Shown here: piece by piece, positions 1 through 8,601 of the stretch
Layout: every line of letters begins with the position of its first letter
How positions within the stretch are numbered: position 1 is the first letter of the stretch
NCBI GenBank assembly: GCA_013314715.1
Contig: JABUFC010000027.1
Coordinates: forward strand, 1 to 43,786
Direction of reading: 5' to 3'
Length of the DNA: 43,786 bases
From: Bacteroidales bacterium
Lineage (GTDB): Bacteria; Bacteroidota; Bacteroidia; Bacteroidales; GWA2-32-17
The notes under the pieces: generated by a model
What the model was told of the DNA's origin: nothing
The model's input: only the letters and a program-made list of their open reading frames with translations
The model's database searches: none
Program-made: the position numbers and the translations under genes

Positions 1-7
1 ATATTTG
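1..7 (+). promoter_or_regulatory. probable -7 box, cut by window edge
   Basis: The first seven bases fit the right part of a Bacteroidetes -7 box (TAnnTTTG) with its first T lying outside the window. It sits 21 bases ahead of the ATG at 28. This is a pattern match only. Confidence 0.35.
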
Positions 8-27
8 TATGATAAATTCGTTGAACC

Positions 28-2703
28 ATGAAAAACAAGTTATTACTGCTAATAATTATAACAAATTTTTCGATGTGCTTTTTTAATTCATGGGGACAAA
101 TAGCCATCAATACAACAGGCAATGCCCCCGATGGTTCGGCAGCACTCGATATAGATTGGAGTGGAAAAGGATTATTAATACCTCGCATATCACTAACAAG
201 TAGTACTGACGCTACCACCATTAGCAGCCCTGCTACCTCACTGCTGGTATATAATACCAATGCCAGTATGACGGGCGGACAAGGTGTTGGCTATTACTAC
301 AATGCCGGTACACCCGCATCGCCCAATTGGGTTAAATTTTTAGTAGGTAAAGAAGCGTGGTTAATAACGGGGAATGATAATATAACGGCACCTACTTCTG
401 GTTATGGAACAACTATAAATAATAATTTTATAGGAACTACTAATAATATTGATTTTGCAATAGCTACTAATAATTATGAAAGATTTAGAATAAAAAGTAC
501 TGATAACCAGAATTTACAAATTGCAATAGGTTCTACTTCAGTAGTTAATTATACCGGTGGCAATCCTAGTATTTTACAAATACATGATTGGGGAACAACT
601 ACAAATGATTACTCTCAACTTAATATTTCAATGTCTTCGACTAATACAGGAAGAGTGGGAGTTATAAACTTCGCTGCAACTCAGGCAACAAATGAGCGTA
701 GAACAGCTGCTATTGAAAGTAATTTGACTGCTTACAGTGGGGGAAATGCATCGGGCGATTTACGTTTTTATACAAACAACAACAATTCTGTTGCCGAAAG
801 AATGAGATTAACACCTGAAGGCTATTTAGGGATTAATACTTCAACACCCAGTGCCTATTTAGATATCCAAACTCCCAGTTCTAATGGACCCTTTTTAGGA
901 GCTAAAATATATAATAATCGAGCTGTAACGGGTAATTATGCACTCGAATTGAATGTTGCAAGTAATGCTTTGACCAACAAAATTCTGGTTTTAAAAGGGA
1001 ATGGCACTGAATATGCATCTTTCAGAGGGAATGGAAGAACTATTATTGGAAACACTAGCGACGATCCAAATACCTTACTCGATATTGTTGGTGGAACATC
1101 AGGTACTACAACAAGATTGTTTACAGTCAGAAGCGATTATTTGGCAAATAATACAGGGACTTCACTGGCTTTAATAAATTCAACCTCTGAGACCTCTGAT
1201 GTTGGTGCTACCATAACATCTATTCTTAATGATGCTTTAAATGGATATAGCGATTTATTTTTTAGTGTTCATGGCGGAGGAGGTGTATATGGTGGATTGC
1301 TTGAAAGGTTTAGAATCTGGCGTCAGGGAATTCAAATTCCACAAACAGATACATACGCATACATAAATTTCAATAATACGCAGGGAGCAGGAGGTTATGG
1401 TTTTCGCGATAACAACGGCACACTCGAATATAAACACAGCGGTGGACAATGGGCTGCATTTGCTCAACCGCCTACAGTACCAGGTAATGTTGAATGGTGG
1501 ATAAGACCAACTTCAGCATTATATATTCAACCCATGTATAATTCAAATATTAGAGTTTACGATGCAAGCCAAACTTATGGTTTTTATTTTGATGGTGCTA
1601 CCAATCAATATGGAGGATATTTTAGAACAACTGGCACATATAATCCCGGCTCAGCTTTATCTGCATTTTATGATGTGTCTGGGAACCAAAGCTATACCTA
1701 TTTAGGTTGTAGAAACGATTATACAATCGGTGGAAGTACTATAAATAGAATGGGTATTTATTCTTATACTGATGACCCAGGAACTGTTCCTGCATTTTTC
1801 AGAACAACTGGTAATGCCGATTATGCTGCCAACGTTAACTATTCCAATAAATGGATTGCAAGCTATAATTATGTAGATAATGCTTCGGCTACCTATAATC
1901 CCCCTGCTTTATATAGTCAATTGAATGTAACCAACTCTTCATTAAATAATTGGCAAATAGCCGTTCAAGGATATTCAAACAGAGGTACAACAGCTGGTAA
2001 TCCAGGATACACTTTAGGGGGGCATTTTACTGCTGTTGCTCAAAATCAAGATGCTTTTGGAGTAACTGGTGTAGCTTATACAAATACTTCAACCAGAGCT
2101 GGTGGATATTTTGAGGCTTTCGACTTTAGTGGAACTTCACAAGCATACGCTTACGTTGGGACAACAGTTGGATTGACTGCAAGAAAAATTACCGGCACAA
2201 ATGCTGTATCTGAAATAATACCTACAAAAAATCATGGTCGTATAATGCTAACAGCACCTGAAGCTCCTGAATATTGGTATTTCGATTATGGTACTGTCGA
2301 AATGAAGAATGGTAAAGCAATTATCGAATTAGATCCAATTTTAGCCGATATCATCGTAGTAAACGATGAATATCCAATTCGTGTTTTTTGTACACCTATT
2401 TCTATGCCATATTTTAATGGAGTAACGGTTATCAAAAGAACAAACAATACAATTGAATTAATTGAACTAAACGATGGTAATCATAGTGGTATGCTAGACT
2501 ATCAGTTAGTTGTAAAACCAAAGACCAACTTTGGGGAAGGACGATTTCCTCAAGCTCCTGGACCTGTCGGATTAAAGAAAGAGCCTCCTGCTGCAAAAGC
2601 CAAAAATCAACCCGATCCCTCTAAAATATTCCATTGGCCTTCTGATCCTGAAGTATATGATTATACTTTACCTAAAGCTGAGCCACAAAAACCTATAAAA
2701 TAA
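28..2703 (+). CDS. secreted repetitive surface protein, 891 aa, unknown function
   Basis: An N-terminal hydrophobic signal peptide (residues 1 to about 24, ending at SWGQ) is followed by the opening typical of long Bacteroidetes surface proteins (residues about 25-60, with a GKGLLIPRISL motif). The middle, about 110-750, is rich in Asn, Thr, Gly and Tyr, with repeated GGYF and YGFYFDGATNQ-like stretches that resemble tail-fibre-like beta structure. From about 735 a conserved-looking module begins (RIMLTAPEAPEYWYFDYG, then NGKAIIELDPILADIIVVN). This module recurs in such proteins. The tail is Pro/Lys rich. I see no type IX sorting domain and no endosialidase-type chaperone motif, so how it is anchored is unclear. 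It is a single gene with no convincing terminator in the 180 bases downstream. Function is inferred only as surface or adhesion related. Confidence 0.75.
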   Translation: MKNKLLLLIIITNFSMCFFNSWGQIAINTTGNAPDGSAALDIDWSGKGLLIPRISLTSSTDATTISSPATSLLVYNTNASMTGGQGVGYYYNAGTPASPNWVKFLVGKEAWLITGNDNITAPTSGYGTTINNNFIGTTNNIDFAIATNNYERFRIKSTDNQNLQIAIGSTSVVNYTGGNPSILQIHDWGTTTNDYSQLNISMSSTNTGRVGVINFAATQATNERRTAAIESNLTAYSGGNASGDLRFYTNNNNSVAERMRLTPEGYLGINTSTPSAYLDIQTPSSNGPFLGAKIYNNRAVTGNYALELNVASNALTNKILVLKGNGTEYASFRGNGRTIIGNTSDDPNTLLDIVGGTSGTTTRLFTVRSDYLANNTGTSLALINSTSETSDVGATITSILNDALNGYSDLFFSVHGGGGVYGGLLERFRIWRQGIQIPQTDTYAYINFNNTQGAGGYGFRDNNGTLEYKHSGGQWAAFAQPPTVPGNVEWWIRPTSALYIQPMYNSNIRVYDASQTYGFYFDGATNQYGGYFRTTGTYNPGSALSAFYDVSGNQSYTYLGCRNDYTIGGSTINRMGIYSYTDDPGTVPAFFRTTGNADYAANVNYSNKWIASYNYVDNASATYNPPALYSQLNVTNSSLNNWQIAVQGYSNRGTTAGNPGYTLGGHFTAVAQNQDAFGVTGVAYTNTSTRAGGYFEAFDFSGTSQAYAYVGTTVGLTARKITGTNAVSEIIPTKNHGRIMLTAPEAPEYWYFDYGTVEMKNGKAIIELDPILADIIVVNDEYPIRVFCTPISMPYFNGVTVIKRTNNTIELIELNDGNHSGMLDYQLVVKPKTNFGEGRFPQAPGPVGLKKEPPAAKAKNQPDPSKIFHWPSDPEVYDYTLPKAEPQKPIK

Positions 2704-2847
2704 TAATAAATTTTAATTTACGAATGTCATTAATAAATAATAGCCCAAATCATAGGCTTATTCTGTAGTATTATTTCTACACAATAACAAATTCGATCTT
2801 CATTTTTTTACCTCATCAACTAATTTTTAAATTCCCAAATAATTATA

Positions 2848-2855
2848 TAGCTTTG
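2848..2855 (+). promoter_or_regulatory. -7 box of arcC-argF operon
   Basis: TAGCTTTG matches the Bacteroidetes TAnnTTTG -7 consensus and lies 28 bases before the carbamate kinase ATG at 2884. No clear TTG -33 element is seen at the right distance. Confidence 0.5.
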
Positions 2856-2883
2856 TGGCTAAATTTTATTAAACGGAATAGAT

Positions 2884-3834
2884 ATGAACAAATTAGCAGT
2901 AGTTGCATTGGGAGGCAATGCGTTGCTTAGAGCAGGTCAAAAAGGTACGATTGACGAACAAGAAGAAAACGTTTACAATACTTGCAAAAACATTCTTCAG
3001 TTAGTTAAACAAGGCTATAATCTAGTTATTACGCACGGAAATGGTCCACAAGTTGGCAATATTCTATTACAAGTCAATGCTGGAGCCAAATTGTATGGTA
3101 TTCCAGAACTTCCGCTCGATATTTGCGGAGCCTATTCGCAAGGTTTTATTGGCTATATGATAGAGCAACAACTACGCAATGTACTCGAAGAAGAAAAAAT
3201 AGAACGCGATATTATTACACTTATCACACAGGTTTTAGTTGATAAAGACGATCCTGCTTTTAAAAATCCTACCAAACCCATTGGTCCGTATTACACTACC
3301 GAACAAATGGAAGAAATGAAAAAAGCTAATCCCGATGCTGTTTTTAAAGAAGACAAAGCGCGTGGTGGTTGGCGCAAGGTAGTTGCTTCGCCCAAACCTT
3401 TCCGCATTGGTAACAGAAAATCGATTGAAAACCTTGCCCGCAATGGTCAAATTGTGATTGCCGTTGGCGGTGGCGGAATCCCAGTATTTTATGTTAAACC
3501 CAATAAATTGCAGGGCATCGATGCTGTAATTGATAAAGATGCCGCCTCATCGCTTTTAGCTCAACAAATAGGTGCCGACGAATTTTTTATTTTAACCGAT
3601 GTTAAAAAAGTTTGCATCAATTTTGGTAAACCCGACCAAAAAGAATTAGATGTACTAACCGTAGCCGAAGCCAAACAATATTTACTCGACGGTCAGTTTG
3701 GCGAAGGGAGCATGGCTCCTAAAATACGTGCAGCCAGAGATTTTATTAAAGCCGGTGGTAAACAAGCAATTATAACCGATTCATCAGAATTAGGTAAAGA
3801 AAATGCCGGAACCCGAATAGTACTTAACAAATAA
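2884..3834 (+). CDS. arcC: carbamate kinase
   Basis: This enzyme transfers phosphate between carbamoyl phosphate and ADP, giving ATP, CO2 and ammonia. It is the last, energy-yielding step of arginine or citrulline fermentation. The 316-residue length is usual. Amino-acid-kinase-fold signatures are clear: ALGGNALLRAGQKG near the start, THGNGPQVGN at about 50-60, VAVGGGGIPV at about 193-203 and IDKDAASSLLA at about 217-227. It is cytoplasmic. It is followed after 19 bases by ornithine carbamoyltransferase, so the two are almost certainly one transcript. No arginine deiminase gene is in the window, so the citrulline source must be elsewhere. The identification is firm. Confidence 0.96.
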   Translation: MNKLAVVALGGNALLRAGQKGTIDEQEENVYNTCKNILQLVKQGYNLVITHGNGPQVGNILLQVNAGAKLYGIPELPLDICGAYSQGFIGYMIEQQLRNVLEEEKIERDIITLITQVLVDKDDPAFKNPTKPIGPYYTTEQMEEMKKANPDAVFKEDKARGGWRKVVASPKPFRIGNRKSIENLARNGQIVIAVGGGGIPVFYVKPNKLQGIDAVIDKDAASSLLAQQIGADEFFILTDVKKVCINFGKPDQKELDVLTVAEAKQYLLDGQFGEGSMAPKIRAARDFIKAGGKQAIITDSSELGKENAGTRIVLNK

Positions 3835-3840
3835 AAAATA

Positions 3841-3846
3841 AGGAGG
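3841..3846 (+). promoter_or_regulatory. strong Shine-Dalgarno site of OTC gene
   Basis: AGGAGG lies 7 bases before the ATG at 3854. Most genes in this window have no such site, so it stands out. Confidence 0.7.
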
Positions 3847-3853
3847 AATCAAT

Positions 3854-4855
3854 ATGGCTTTCAATTTAAGAAACAGAAGCTTTTTAAAATTATTAGACTT
3901 TACACCCGAAGAAATAAAATTTTTATTAGATCTTTCGGCTGAATTAAAAAAAGCAAAATATGCTGGAACCGAACAGCCACGTTTAAAAGGCAAAAACATT
4001 GTTCTTTTGTTCGAAAAAGATAGTACTCGTACTCGTTGTGCTTTCGAAGTAGCAGCCTATGACCAAGGTGCTCATGTTACCTATATAGGTCCCACAGGTT
4101 CGCAAATGGGCAAAAAAGAATCGATGAAAGATACTGCCCGCGTTCTTGGAAGAATGTACGATGGCATCGAATACCGTGGCTATTCGCAAGAAATTGTTGA
4201 AACCTTAGCTGCTTATTCGGGAGTCCCCGTTTGGAATGGCTTAACTACCGAATTTCACCCCACACAAATTTTAGCCGACTTTTTAACTATGATGGAACAT
4301 AGCGATAAGCCTTTAAATAAAATAACCTTTGCATTTTTAGGCGATGCCAAAAACAATGTAGGCAATTCGCTAATGGTTGGAGCAGCCAAAATGGGTATGG
4401 ATTTTAGAGCTGTGGCTCCTAAAAGCTGTCAACCCGATAAAGAATTAGTAAAAAAATGCCAAGCTATAGCCAAAGAAACGGGTGCAAAAATTACTATTAC
4501 CGACGATATCGAAAAAGGTGTTAAAGGCTGCGATTTCTTATACACCGATGTATGGGTAAGCATGGGAGAACCCGATTCAGTATGGGAAGAACGCATTAAA
4601 TTACTTAAACCCTATCAAGTTAATATGAAAGTACTAAAAATGACCGGAAATCCCAATGTAAAATTCTTACACTGTTTGCCTTCATTCCATAATCGCGAAA
4701 CGGTTATTGGCGAACAAATCTACCAAAAATTTAAAATTGATGCAATGGAAGTTACCGACGAAGTTTTTGAATCTAAACACTCCGTTGTTTTTGACGAAGC
4801 CGAAAACCGAGTTCATACCATTAAGGCCGTTATGGTAGCTACATTAGGCGACTAA
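3854..4855 (+). CDS. argF: ornithine carbamoyltransferase
   Basis: Interconverts ornithine plus carbamoyl phosphate and citrulline plus phosphate. The carbamoyl-phosphate-binding STRTR motif is at residues 57-61, HPTQ at 135-138, the ornithine-loop SMG at 236-238 and HCLP at 273-276. The SMG loop argues for true ornithine specificity rather than the acetyl- or succinylornithine transcarbamylase found in some Bacteroidetes. Length (333) is normal. Its position behind carbamate kinase argues for a catabolic (arcB-type) role, although an anabolic role cannot be excluded from sequence. A perfect Shine-Dalgarno precedes it. A hairpin with a T tract ends the operon just downstream. Confidence 0.95.
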   Translation: MAFNLRNRSFLKLLDFTPEEIKFLLDLSAELKKAKYAGTEQPRLKGKNIVLLFEKDSTRTRCAFEVAAYDQGAHVTYIGPTGSQMGKKESMKDTARVLGRMYDGIEYRGYSQEIVETLAAYSGVPVWNGLTTEFHPTQILADFLTMMEHSDKPLNKITFAFLGDAKNNVGNSLMVGAAKMGMDFRAVAPKSCQPDKELVKKCQAIAKETGAKITITDDIEKGVKGCDFLYTDVWVSMGEPDSVWEERIKLLKPYQVNMKVLKMTGNPNVKFLHCLPSFHNRETVIGEQIYQKFKIDAMEVTDEVFESKHSVVFDEAENRVHTIKAVMVATLGD

Positions 4856-4881
4856 TAATTTATTATTTTTTTATAAAAATG

Positions 4882-4918
4882 GGTTATCTTTGCAGACTTA
4901 TGCAAGATAACCTTTTTT
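4882..4918 (+). terminator. intrinsic terminator after argF, overlapping plsY promoter
   Basis: The arms 4882-4894 and 4901-4912 pair over 12 bp with one bulged T. The loop is six bases and a run of six T follows (4913-4918). The 5' arm contains the -7 box of the next gene. Confidence 0.7.
4885..4892 (+). promoter_or_regulatory. -7 box of plsY
   Basis: TATCTTTG is a perfect TAnnTTTG match. It lies inside the 5' arm of the argF terminator, 29 bases before the plsY ATG at 4922. The expected start of transcription falls in the hairpin loop. Confidence 0.6.
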
Positions 4919-4921
4919 GTT

Positions 4922-5554
4922 ATGATAGTTCTTTTGGTATTCTGCATCATAGCTTATTTACTCGGCTCTATTCCCACATCGGTGTGGATTGGCAAATGGT
5001 TTTATAATATCGATATTCGCCAACATGGAAGCGGAAATGCCGGAGCTACAAATACATTACGCATATTGGGTCCGAAAGCTGCCCTACCCGTCTTTATTTT
5101 CGATGTTTTTAAAGGCTTTTTGATGCCTTTTTTATCGCATCAATATATGCAAGATTTTCCTCACATCGAAGATAAATTTTTATTTCCTATTTTAATTGGT
5201 TTTTTTGCTGTATTGGGGCACATTTTCCCATTATTTGCAGGTTTTAAAGGAGGCAAAGGAGTTGCTACATTGCTGGGAATGATGCTGGGAATATCAACCC
5301 TCCCGTCGTTATTAAGTTTAGGAGTTTTTATAATAGTATTATTAATAAGTCAATACGTATCAGTTGGATCAATGACGGCTGGTTTGTTATTTCCTATTTT
5401 TGTAATATTTTTTGAAAACTATTCTCTATCGCTTATTATCTTTTCGATTATTGCTGCTTTGCTATTAATTTATACGCACAAAAAAAATATTCAACGATTA
5501 CTTAATGGTACTGAAAACAAAACTACTTTTAAAAAGAAAACTAAGGAATCATAA
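4922..5554 (+). CDS. plsY: glycerol-3-phosphate acyltransferase PlsY
   Basis: Inner-membrane enzyme that acylates glycerol-3-phosphate from acyl phosphate, the first step of phospholipid synthesis. The protein has 210 residues with about five membrane segments. PlsY motifs are present: GSIPTSVWIGK near residue 15, SGNAGATNTLR from residue 37 and GFKGGKGVAT near 115. The C-terminus is Lys rich and cytoplasmic. The last 14 bases overlap the end of the convergent peptidase gene. Its own promoter lies inside the terminator of the preceding operon. The identification is firm. Confidence 0.95.
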   Translation: MIVLLVFCIIAYLLGSIPTSVWIGKWFYNIDIRQHGSGNAGATNTLRILGPKAALPVFIFDVFKGFLMPFLSHQYMQDFPHIEDKFLFPILIGFFAVLGHIFPLFAGFKGGKGVATLLGMMLGISTLPSLLSLGVFIIVLLISQYVSVGSMTAGLLFPIFVIFFENYSLSLIIFSIIAALLLIYTHKKNIQRLLNGTENKTTFKKKTKES

Positions 5555-6404
5555 TTTTTTGTCCCAAATGTAAAATATCATTTCGATCAATACCATTTAT
5601 TTGACAAATTTGATCTACTGTAGTATGATATCGTCTGGCTAAGCTAAATAATGTATCACCCTTTTGAATAACATGAACTTTTGCTTGCCCTTTTTTATTA
5701 TGTTGAGCTATTTGTTTAGCATGATTTTTCTTAGAACTATTTTTCTTACTAAATTTAAAACTTTGTTCTGTTAATAATAGCGTATCTGAATTTAATTTTT
5801 TAGCATTAAAATCAATGAGCAAACGAGGATTAAAAGGCTGCTCTTTATAACGTGTTTCAAAATGCAAATGGTCGCAAGTAGCTCTTCCGGTTCGTCCACC
5901 TAATCCTAATACTTGACCACATTGAACCGTATCGTTAACTCCAACCAAACGCTTTGATAAATGTGCATAAACGGTTTCTATACCATTGTAATGTCTAACT
6001 ACAACAATATTACCGTAACCACTAAAATAACGACTTACTCGGACAATACCATCAAATGCACAATAAACCGAATCTCCTCTGTTTAATTTAATGTCAATAC
6101 CTGTATGTATGCGACGTCCTCGCCAACCAAATTCTGATATAGGATTTCCTGGTACCGGCATTTTGAATTTTGGAAATTGAGGGGTTCGAAGGCAAATTTT
6201 TTCTGTATCGTTAATCATAAAATGAGGATGTCTTGAAGTTCTTAAATAAAGCGTATCCCAACGAAAATCAGAAATATTAGGTACACCCTGAACATAAGTT
6301 GTATCGATAATATCAAAATCGAGGGAATCAACTTTTTGTTGAACTAACTGAGCATTTGTTACAATTACCACCAATACAAAAATTAAAAGTACTAAAAACC
6401 TCAT
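5541..6404 (-). CDS. M23 family metallopeptidase with C-terminal LysM
   Basis: A secreted peptidoglycan endopeptidase-like protein of 287 residues. The signal peptide is at about 1-18. The LytM/M23 domain (about 85-200) carries the zinc ligands H100 and D104 (HTGID) and H181 in the HLHFET motif at 179-184, with H148 also present, so it looks catalytically intact. After a Lys/Ser-rich linker, a LysM peptidoglycan-binding domain fills residues about 242-287 (VHVIQKGDTLFSLARRY). The order catalytic domain then LysM at the extreme end is common in Bacteroidetes. It probably acts in the periplasm on stem peptides. It is convergent with plsY and overlaps it by 14 bases. It is divergent from the flavin-reductase-like gene. 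Confidence 0.9.
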   Translation of the reverse strand: MRFLVLLIFVLVVIVTNAQLVQQKVDSLDFDIIDTTYVQGVPNISDFRWDTLYLRTSRHPHFMINDTEKICLRTPQFPKFKMPVPGNPISEFGWRGRRIHTGIDIKLNRGDSVYCAFDGIVRVSRYFSGYGNIVVVRHYNGIETVYAHLSKRLVGVNDTVQCGQVLGLGGRTGRATCDHLHFETRYKEQPFNPRLLIDFNAKKLNSDTLLLTEQSFKFSKKNSSKKNHAKQIAQHNKKGQAKVHVIQKGDTLFSLARRYHTTVDQICQINGIDRNDILHLGQKIMIP

Positions 6405-6469
6405 AATTTATTTATTATCAATTTATTATTTTTAATTAAATAGCTTTATAAAAACTTTTTAAAAAAAGC

Positions 6470-6477
6470 TAAGTTTG
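6470..6477 (+). promoter_or_regulatory. -7 box towards flavin-reductase-like gene
   Basis: TAAGTTTG matches TAnnTTTG. It would give a leader of about 105 bases before the ATG at 6591. It directly abuts the opposing box at 6478-6485. Confidence 0.45.
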
Positions 6478-6485
6478 CAAAAATA
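6478..6485 (-). promoter_or_regulatory. -7 box towards M23 peptidase gene
   Basis: On the minus strand this reads TATTTTTG, a match to TAnnTTTG, about 74 bases upstream of the peptidase ATG at 6404. Confidence 0.45.
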
Positions 6486-6502
6486 AGAAAAAAGTTAAAA
6501 AG

Positions 6503-6516
6503 AACTTGCACAAGTT
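6503..6516. repeat. short inverted repeat in divergent promoter region
   Basis: AACTTG and CAAGTT are separated by two bases, a perfect 6-bp dyad next to the overlapping divergent promoters. It could be an operator, but there is no other support. Confidence 0.3.
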
Positions 6517-6551
6517 AGAGTTTTTTAACACTTTTGTTGACGAAGCATAGT

Positions 6552-6571
6552 TTGTAACATTTTTCTTACAA
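6552..6571. repeat. inverted repeat in leader of flavin-reductase-like gene
   Basis: TTGTAA (6552-6557) and TTACAA (6566-6571) form a 6-bp dyad with an 8-base spacer, 20 bases before the ATG at 6591. This could be an operator or chance in AT-rich DNA. Confidence 0.25.
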
Positions 6572-6590
6572 TAACTATAATAAATTGAAT

Positions 6591-7091
6591 ATGAAAGACA
6601 TAAATCCATTAGTCATATCCCTACGTATTTTTGACGAAATAGGTCAAAATGGTTTTTTGCTAACTTCTGGTATTTTAGAACATCATAATAGTATGACCGT
6701 AGGATGGGCTAGCTTAGGATATTTATGGCGAAAACCAATGGCGTTTGTTTATGTTCGTCCGCAACGGTACACCTATGAGTTTATGGAAAAATATAATTTT
6801 TTTTCTATAAATTTTTTCAACCCGAATTATAGCGATATACTCCATTTATTCGGAACAAAATCTGGACGTGAAATCGATAAAATGCATCCACAAAAAATAA
6901 CTCCTGTTGATTTTGAACATAAAGCAGTTTATTACAACGAAGCAAAATATGTTTTTATTTGTAGAAAAGTTTATTATGAAGATTTGAAACCCGAAAATTT
7001 TGTTGATAAATTGTTTTTGAAAAATTATCCTTTACATGACTTTCATCGTATATATTATGGGGAAATTGAAAAAGCTTTAGTATCTTTATAA
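6591..7091 (+). CDS. flavin reductase-like (FMN-binding split barrel) protein
   Basis: A 166-residue protein of the flavin-reductase/DIM6-NTAB type. It shows the family pattern: the early GFLLTSG, then SMTVGWASLGYLWRKPMAFV (about 35-54), then YTYEFMEKYNFFSINFF (about 60-76). These segments form the FMN pocket in the family. The substrate is unknown; relatives reduce FMN or bind it without being reductases. I chose the ATG at 6591 over an in-frame TTG at 6585. The stop codon is one base from the next ATG (7093), so it is surely co-transcribed and probably translationally coupled with the nucleoside-hydrolase/FmdE fusion. Confidence 0.8.
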   Translation: MKDINPLVISLRIFDEIGQNGFLLTSGILEHHNSMTVGWASLGYLWRKPMAFVYVRPQRYTYEFMEKYNFFSINFFNPNYSDILHLFGTKSGREIDKMHPQKITPVDFEHKAVYYNEAKYVFICRKVYYEDLKPENFVDKLFLKNYPLHDFHRIYYGEIEKALVSL

Positions 7092-7092
7092 A

Positions 7093-8535
7093 ATGAAAAT
7101 TCTACTTTATATATTATTGCTTATACCCATTGCAACATTTAGTCAACAAACTAAAAATAAAGTCATTATTGATAGTGATGCAGGCACCGACGATTATAGA
7201 TCGCTTTTATTATTTAGTCAGATAAAAAATTATGAAATAAAAGCCATTACACTCAGCGATGGAACTCTTTTCCCTGATAAAGGAGCTGTTAGAGTTACAC
7301 AACTTATACATTGTTTAAATAATAAAAATATTTTCGTGGGTGTTGGCAGAAAAACCATGTACACCAAACCCGTATGGAGATTATTTGCAGAAAAAGTTCC
7401 ATGGGGCGATTGCTCTATAAAAGATAGCATCAAAGAATTTCCTAACGCTACTCAAATTATCAATAAAATTTTAGACGAATCGTCTCAAAAATCGATCACA
7501 TTTATTTGCTTAGGATCGCTTAGTAATCTGTATGAAACACTCATGATTAATCCAAAAGCTGTCGACAAAATAAAGGAAGTTATTTGGTATAACTCAACCA
7601 ATATAAAACAAGGTACCAATTATACTTTTGAGCCCAAAGCAGCCGATTATATTCTTTCTCTACCAATTAAAATAAAAATAATCCATGCCATAAACGAAAA
7701 GCACGTAAACTATGATACAGCTTTCATCAATAAAATAAAATCGATAAAAAATAAACAAGCTCAATTAATAGCCCAACAACTTGAATTTCTGCGTATAAAA
7801 AACAATTTGTCGCACTTACAATGTTGGGACGAGTTATGCGCTATTTATATGGCAAACCCCAAAATATATACATTTAAAGAAAAAACAGAAAATCCCTTTG
7901 TGCAAGTTTTATACGACTACGATACAACTCAAGTGCGAACCACTTATCTACAAATTTTGAAAGGCACTTGTAAACTAGCAAGTGGTGTAGTTTTTTCAGA
8001 ATTCCCTACCGACAGCTTTTATCTGCAAAACGATGTGTTCGAAGTAAAAGAAAAGCTAATTGAAAAATATGGCTACGACGAATTTAAAGCAGCAATCTTA
8101 ACATCCGAAATTCATAACCACTTGGGAATTTACTCCATTATAGGTGTAAAAATGGGCATTAAAGCGATGGAACTACTTAACGCATCAAATTCTGAAATTA
8201 AAATAAAATCATTTGCAGGAAATACTCCTCCGCTCTCTTGTCTTAACGATGGCTTAATGGTCTCAACCGGAAGTACTCCCGCATATAATCTTCTAAAGAT
8301 TGATACCACACAGCTCTTCCCATCGGCTATTTTTTGTTTTAAAAACCAATGTATTAAAATTACCCTTAAAAAAGAAATATACGAACATATAACAAAGTAC
8401 CTCAATGATGCTGTTTTAAAATATTCTTTAAGCTCTGATGCTTATTGGAACTATGTCCGCAAAAAAGCTATCGAAGAATGGCTTAATTTAAATAGAAATA
8501 ACATTTTCGATATTGAAAAAACAAATTCAAACTAA
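7093..8535 (+). CDS. secreted nucleoside hydrolase-like / FmdE-like fusion protein
   Basis: A 480-residue two-domain protein with a signal peptide (1 to about 18). Residues about 22-290 resemble inosine-uridine nucleoside hydrolases: the calcium-site motif DSDAGTDD is at 27-34, and the second conserved block reads CWDELCAIY around D246. The family His that precedes this Asp is a Trp here (W245), so ordinary nucleosidase chemistry is doubtful. Residues about 325-440 resemble the FmdE domain: E-I-H-N-H at 339-343, then GIYSIIGVKMGIKAMELL, then SCLNDGLMVSTGST with C383. The C-terminal helix region is Lys rich. Both domains appear complete, with no frame break. Coupling to the preceding flavin-reductase-like gene suggests a shared redox or metal-linked task in the periplasm. 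Domain assignment is good; function is unknown. Confidence 0.75.
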   Translation: MKILLYILLLIPIATFSQQTKNKVIIDSDAGTDDYRSLLLFSQIKNYEIKAITLSDGTLFPDKGAVRVTQLIHCLNNKNIFVGVGRKTMYTKPVWRLFAEKVPWGDCSIKDSIKEFPNATQIINKILDESSQKSITFICLGSLSNLYETLMINPKAVDKIKEVIWYNSTNIKQGTNYTFEPKAADYILSLPIKIKIIHAINEKHVNYDTAFINKIKSIKNKQAQLIAQQLEFLRIKNNLSHLQCWDELCAIYMANPKIYTFKEKTENPFVQVLYDYDTTQVRTTYLQILKGTCKLASGVVFSEFPTDSFYLQNDVFEVKEKLIEKYGYDEFKAAILTSEIHNHLGIYSIIGVKMGIKAMELLNASNSEIKIKSFAGNTPPLSCLNDGLMVSTGSTPAYNLLKIDTTQLFPSAIFCFKNQCIKITLKKEIYEHITKYLNDAVLKYSLSSDAYWNYVRKKAIEEWLNLNRNNIFDIEKTNSN

Positions 8536-8566
8536 TTTAATAATTATACTTTTTTAAAGTAAATTT

Positions 8567-8596
8567 TTGCAGTTTTTAATTTTTTTTGTACGTTTG
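8567..8596 (+). promoter_or_regulatory. promoter of porP-like gene, apparently leaderless
   Basis: TTG at 8567-8569 and TACGTTTG at 8589-8596 are separated by 19 bases, which fits the Bacteroidetes -33/-7 arrangement. The ATG is only 5 bases beyond the -7 box. Confidence 0.55.
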
Positions 8597-8601
8597 CTCA
8601 A

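Noticed and set aside
3854-4855. Acetyl- or succinylornithine transcarbamylase as the identity of the OTC gene
   Set aside because: The SMG ornithine loop and intact STRTR and HCLP motifs fit an ordinary ornithine enzyme.
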